Below are positions 62,301 through 64,000 of a stretch of DNA of 64,000 nt, piece by piece. The number at the start of each line of letters is the position of its first letter. The first letter of the stretch is position 1. Below the pieces are notes generated by a model. That model did no database searches, had not been told where the DNA came from, and saw only the letters and a list, made by a program, of their open reading frames with translations. The stretch lies in the NCBI RefSeq assembly GCF_029167625.1, contig NZ_CP119145.1:3968001-4032000 (forward strand), given 5' to 3'. Source of the DNA: Streptomyces sp. AM 4-1-1. Its GTDB lineage: Bacteria; Actinomycetota; Actinomycetes; Streptomycetales; Streptomycetaceae. The translations under genes and the position numbers were made by a program.

Positions 62301-64000
62301 CGGCTCCGGGTCAGCCACGCGTTCCACTCGCCGCTGATGGAACCGATGCTGGACGACTTCCGCCGCGTCGCGCAGGTCCTCACCTACACACCACCGAAGC
62401 TGTCCGTCGTCTCCCTGGTCACCGGTCGCGCGGCCACCGCCGACGAACTGTGCGACCCCGAGTACTGGGTACGTCACGTCAGGGACTCCGTCCGCTTCCA
62501 CGACGGCATCCGTCTGCTGGCCGACCGGGGCGTCACCACCTTCCTCGAACTCGGCCCCGACCCGGTGCTGTGCGCACTGGGCCGCGAATGCGTCGACGGG
62601 GGCGTCGAGTTCGTGCCCGTGCTCCGGCGCGGACACGACGAGTCCCGGCAGGCGCTGACCGCGCTGGCCGTCGCCCACGCCCGGGGCGCCCGCCCCGACT
62701 GGGAGGCGTTCTTCGCGGGCGGCGGCGCCCGCCGCACCGAACTCCCCACGTACGCCTTCCAGCGCGAGCGCTACTGGCTGAGCGCCCCGGAACGGACCGG
62801 GAGCGCCGCCGACCTCGGTCAGGTCGCCGCCGACCATCCGCTGCTGGGTGCCGTCGTGGGACTCGCCGGTACGGACGGCGCCGTCCTCACCGGCAGAGTG
62901 TCGCCGCGTTCCCACCCGTGGCTCGCCGACCACGTCATCGCGGGCAGCGTGCTGCTGCCCGGCACCGCCTTCGTCGACCTCGCGCTGCGGGCCGGTGAAC
63001 AGACCGGCTGCGCCCGCCTCGACGAACTCGTCATGGAATCGCCGCTGGTGCTGCCCGCCACGGGCGGCGTCGCACTCCAGATCGTCGTCGGCGCCCCGGA
63101 CACCGGGGGCACCCGGCCGATCACCTTCCACTCCCGGGACGAGGACGCCCCCGCCGACGCGTCGTGGACCCGGCACGCGTCCGGCCGGCTCGCCCCCGCC
63201 CCCCGGACCGGCGAGCCGCACGGGGACCTCGCCGAGGGCACCTGGCCCCCGGCCGGCGCCCGGCCCGTCGACGTCACCGGGCTCTACGCGGACCTGGCCC
63301 GGCAGGGCTACGGCTACGGGCCCGCCTTCCACGGACTGCGAGCGGTGTGGCGCACCCCCGACGGGCAGGTCTTCGCCGAGGCCGCGCTGCCCGACACGGT
63401 CGCCGACCGTACCGCCTCCTTCGGCCTCCACCCCGCCCTCCTGGACGCGGTCCTGCACGCCACCGACTTCGCGACCGACCCCGACGGCACCGCCGACGAG
63501 CGGATTCGGCTGCCCTTCGCCTGGAGCGGGGTCACCCTCCACGCGTCCGGCGCCACGGCACTGCGGATACGTGTCTCCGCGACCGGCCCCGACGAGGTGA
63601 CCCTCGAACTGGCCGACCCCACCGGCGCTCCCGTCGCCAGTGTCGGCTCCTTCCTGGTCCGCCCCGTCGACGCCGGCCGGCTGACGGCCGCCCGCGCCCG
63701 CCAGGACTCGCTGTTCCGCGTCCGGTGGAGCCCGCTGCCCACCCCGCTGCCCACCCCGCCGGCCGGCCCGGCGCCGGTCGGGGACGCCGTCACGGCCGTA
63801 CTCCACACCTGCGCCGTCGGCCCGACCGGAGTCCCCGGCGCCGGTGGTGCCGACGCCCCCGGTCCCCTCGGCTCCACCGGTCAGGGCGTGGACGTACCGG
63901 CCGCCGTCCGGGCGGTCCTCGGCGACGCCCTGGCCGCCGTCCGCTCCCGGCTCGCCGAACCCTCGCCGCAGGACGGTCCGGGCGCCCGGCTCGTCGTCCT
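59328..64000 (+). CDS. Modular type I polyketide synthase, 3' end outside the window
   Basis: The frame starts at ATG 59328 (GGAG 5 nt upstream) and is open to the right edge, about 1557 codons. Domains: an N-terminal loading ACP (Ser77 in GLDSVALL); KS (about 135-560) with C308 in DTACSGS, H443 and H483; a 150-residue low-complexity Gly-rich linker (about 565-716); AT with S897 in GHSIGEL and HAFH at 997-1000, which indicates malonyl-CoA; DH with H1202 ([10 protein letters not shown]) and D1373 (HPALLDAV); and the start of a KR structural half ([10 protein letters not shown]). A PKS that begins with an ACP is loaded in trans, which fits the VinK-like enzyme. Module 1 would extend the amino starter with malonate and reduce and dehydrate it. 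Confidence 0.95.
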   Translation, partial: MTESANPVSGTDGASGGRTVRRAALVRELDALPTTGQTRVLLDLVREHTLAVLRRTRPDTGADVDAERPFRETGLDSVALLALHTRLNAATGLALPPTVVFDHPSPAALAAHLRSEVLGLPDRPEPVAARSTADDDPVAVVGIGCRYPGGVSSPDDLWRLVADGTHIRDEFPTDRGWDLDRLFDADPSTPGTTYARHGGFLADAADFDADFFGISPREALAMDPQQRLVLETVWEAVERAGIDADTLRGSRTGVFVAAEPQEYAMRLHEAPDGLDGYLLSGNTPSVVSGRVSYALGLEGPALTVDTACSGSLVGLHLAVQSLRRGECSLALAGGVAVMGSPGTFTAFSRQRGLAPDGTVKAFAAAADGTAFAEGVGVFVLERLSDARANGHPVLAVVRGTAVNQDGASNGLTAPSGRAQRQVIGQALADAGLTPGDVDAVEAHGTGTTLGDPIEAQALLATYGRGRSEGDPVWLGSVKSNIGHTQAAAGSAGLIKMIMALRNGVLPATLHVDAPSPNVDWTAGDVRLLTEAVPWAPGPRPRRAGVSSFGVSGTNAHIVIEEAPTRGAGDDWVGGVGGDSGDSGDDRVGGGYGSVGADGSVRSGGPGGVGEAGGVGEAGGVGKAGVVGEDGEAGGAGEGGEAGGAAGVTGAVGVIEAVRDAEGVGVIGAVGATESAGVAGAVGVTEAARVAGGARVAGGAEGAGADDRTGDGVGAPRTLPFVLSAKNDEALRDQARRLLAHIEDRPAVRPRDLAYSLATTRTSLKHRAVVLADDRDGLMGALGALADGQDGPGTHRSVAGGETAFLFTGQGSQRLAMGRQLYAAHPLYAKALDNAIGYLDLQLERSLWDVLFAEEGSEDAELLNRTGYAQAALFAVEVSLFRLLESWGVRPDHVAGHSIGELAAAHVAGVLSLDDAATLVAARGRLMDELPEGGAMFAVAASEETVRPLLADRSDTVAVAAVNGPEAVVLSGDERAVSEVAALLEAAGHRTKRLRVSHAFHSPLMEPMLDDFRRVAQVLTYTPPKLSVVSLVTGRAATADELCDPEYWVRHVRDSVRFHDGIRLLADRGVTTFLELGPDPVLCALGRECVDGGVEFVPVLRRGHDESRQALTALAVAHARGARPDWEAFFAGGGARRTELPTYAFQRERYWLSAPERTGSAADLGQVAADHPLLGAVVGLAGTDGAVLTGRVSPRSHPWLADHVIAGSVLLPGTAFVDLALRAGEQTGCARLDELVMESPLVLPATGGVALQIVVGAPDTGGTRPITFHSRDEDAPADASWTRHASGRLAPAPRTGEPHGDLAEGTWPPAGARPVDVTGLYADLARQGYGYGPAFHGLRAVWRTPDGQVFAEAALPDTVADRTASFGLHPALLDAVLHATDFATDPDGTADERIRLPFAWSGVTLHASGATALRIRVSATGPDEVTLELADPTGAPVASVGSFLVRPVDAGRLTAARARQDSLFRVRWSPLPTPLPTPPAGPAPVGDAVTAVLHTCAVGPTGVPGAGGADAPGPLGSTGQGVDVPAAVRAVLGDALAAVRSRLAEPSPQDGPGARLVV
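61140..61270 (+). repeat. In-frame repeat coding for the PKS KS-AT linker insert
   Basis: Units of gaggctggtggggttggc (18 bp, coding EAGGVG) occur three times from about 61155 to 61208, then degenerate units continue to 61270 and, in altered form, to about 61440. The T-rich third codon positions (ggt, gct, gtt) differ from the surrounding PKS. Confidence 0.85.

Noticed and set aside
59295..63806. A 1503-codon ORF on the minus strand under the PKS
   Set aside because: It is a mirror of the PKS codons caused by high GC at third positions; it has Gly/Arg/Val-rich composition, no domain, and the plus strand shows a perfect ACP-KS-AT-DH reading.

Overview
This is a very GC-rich actinobacterial window with strong third-position G/C bias, GTG starts and stop/start overlaps of the ATGA or GTGA type. 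Aspartokinase-asd, recR-YbaB, a Scr1-type XRE/DUF397 pair, SURF1 and a LAxTG sortase substrate all point to a Streptomyces chromosome. No rRNA, tRNA, CRISPR array or insertion sequence was found. All gene calls are from reading the sequence; no database search was run.

Region A (1 to about 23,550) is a natural-product cluster that enters from the left edge. It holds a PapC/TyrA-like dehydrogenase (5' end cut), an adenylate-forming ligase, a DsbA/Rv2466c-like thiol protein, then an almost gapless operon (3255-14061) with four ATP-grasp proteins (five ATP-grasp domains), two MFS exporters, and a cysteine synthase/serine acetyltransferase pair. Next come a DNA/RNA methylase-like protein, a HisC-type aminotransferase, a LuxR-type regulator with a TTA codon, a 56-residue peptide with a duplicated DIGWN motif, and a 1275-residue fusion of a CreE-like flavin monooxygenase and a CreD-like lyase (the aspartate-nitrosuccinate route to nitrous acid). 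It ends with a class II DAHP synthase and a PEP-mutase/isocitrate-lyase-family protein. My reading is that an aminated aromatic amino acid is made from shikimate-pathway precursors, nitrous acid is made in the same cell and perhaps used for diazotisation or N-N bond formation, and the product is built into a peptide by ATP-grasp ligases and exported. I do not recognise this combination as a described pathway.

Region B (about 23,950-43,350) is core Streptomyces chromosome: HD protein, Ser/Thr kinase, GntR regulator, SLATT protein, YbaB, RecR, DUF5063, aspartokinase, aspartate-semialdehyde dehydrogenase, ECF sigma factor with a membrane partner, SURF1, S9 peptidase, a methyltransferase, a sortase substrate and a secreted GDSL lipase.

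Region C (about 43,600-48,900) is accessory: DUF2267 protein, an epimerase fragment, a family 2 glycosyltransferase, an XRE/DUF397 pair, a degenerate ATPase-like protein, a TetR regulator with a palindromic operator candidate, and an orphan PqqD-like protein.

Region D (about 49,150 to the right edge) starts a second cluster. A type II thioesterase faces a VinK-like acyltransferase, a TIM-barrel protein, a P450 and its ferredoxin, a VinN-like adenylation enzyme, a VinO-like decarboxylase, both glutamate mutase subunits, and a modular PKS (ACP-KS-AT-DH-KR...) that runs off the window. This is the starter-unit cassette of a vicenistatin-type macrolactam: glutamate to 3-methylaspartate to a 3-aminoisobutyryl starter.

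Short tandem repeats are unusually common, both between genes (582-820, 23749-23838, 27714-27872, 28721-28815, 51938-52075) and in frame inside genes (ATP-grasp tail, fusion linker, SURF1 tail, PKS KS-AT linker).
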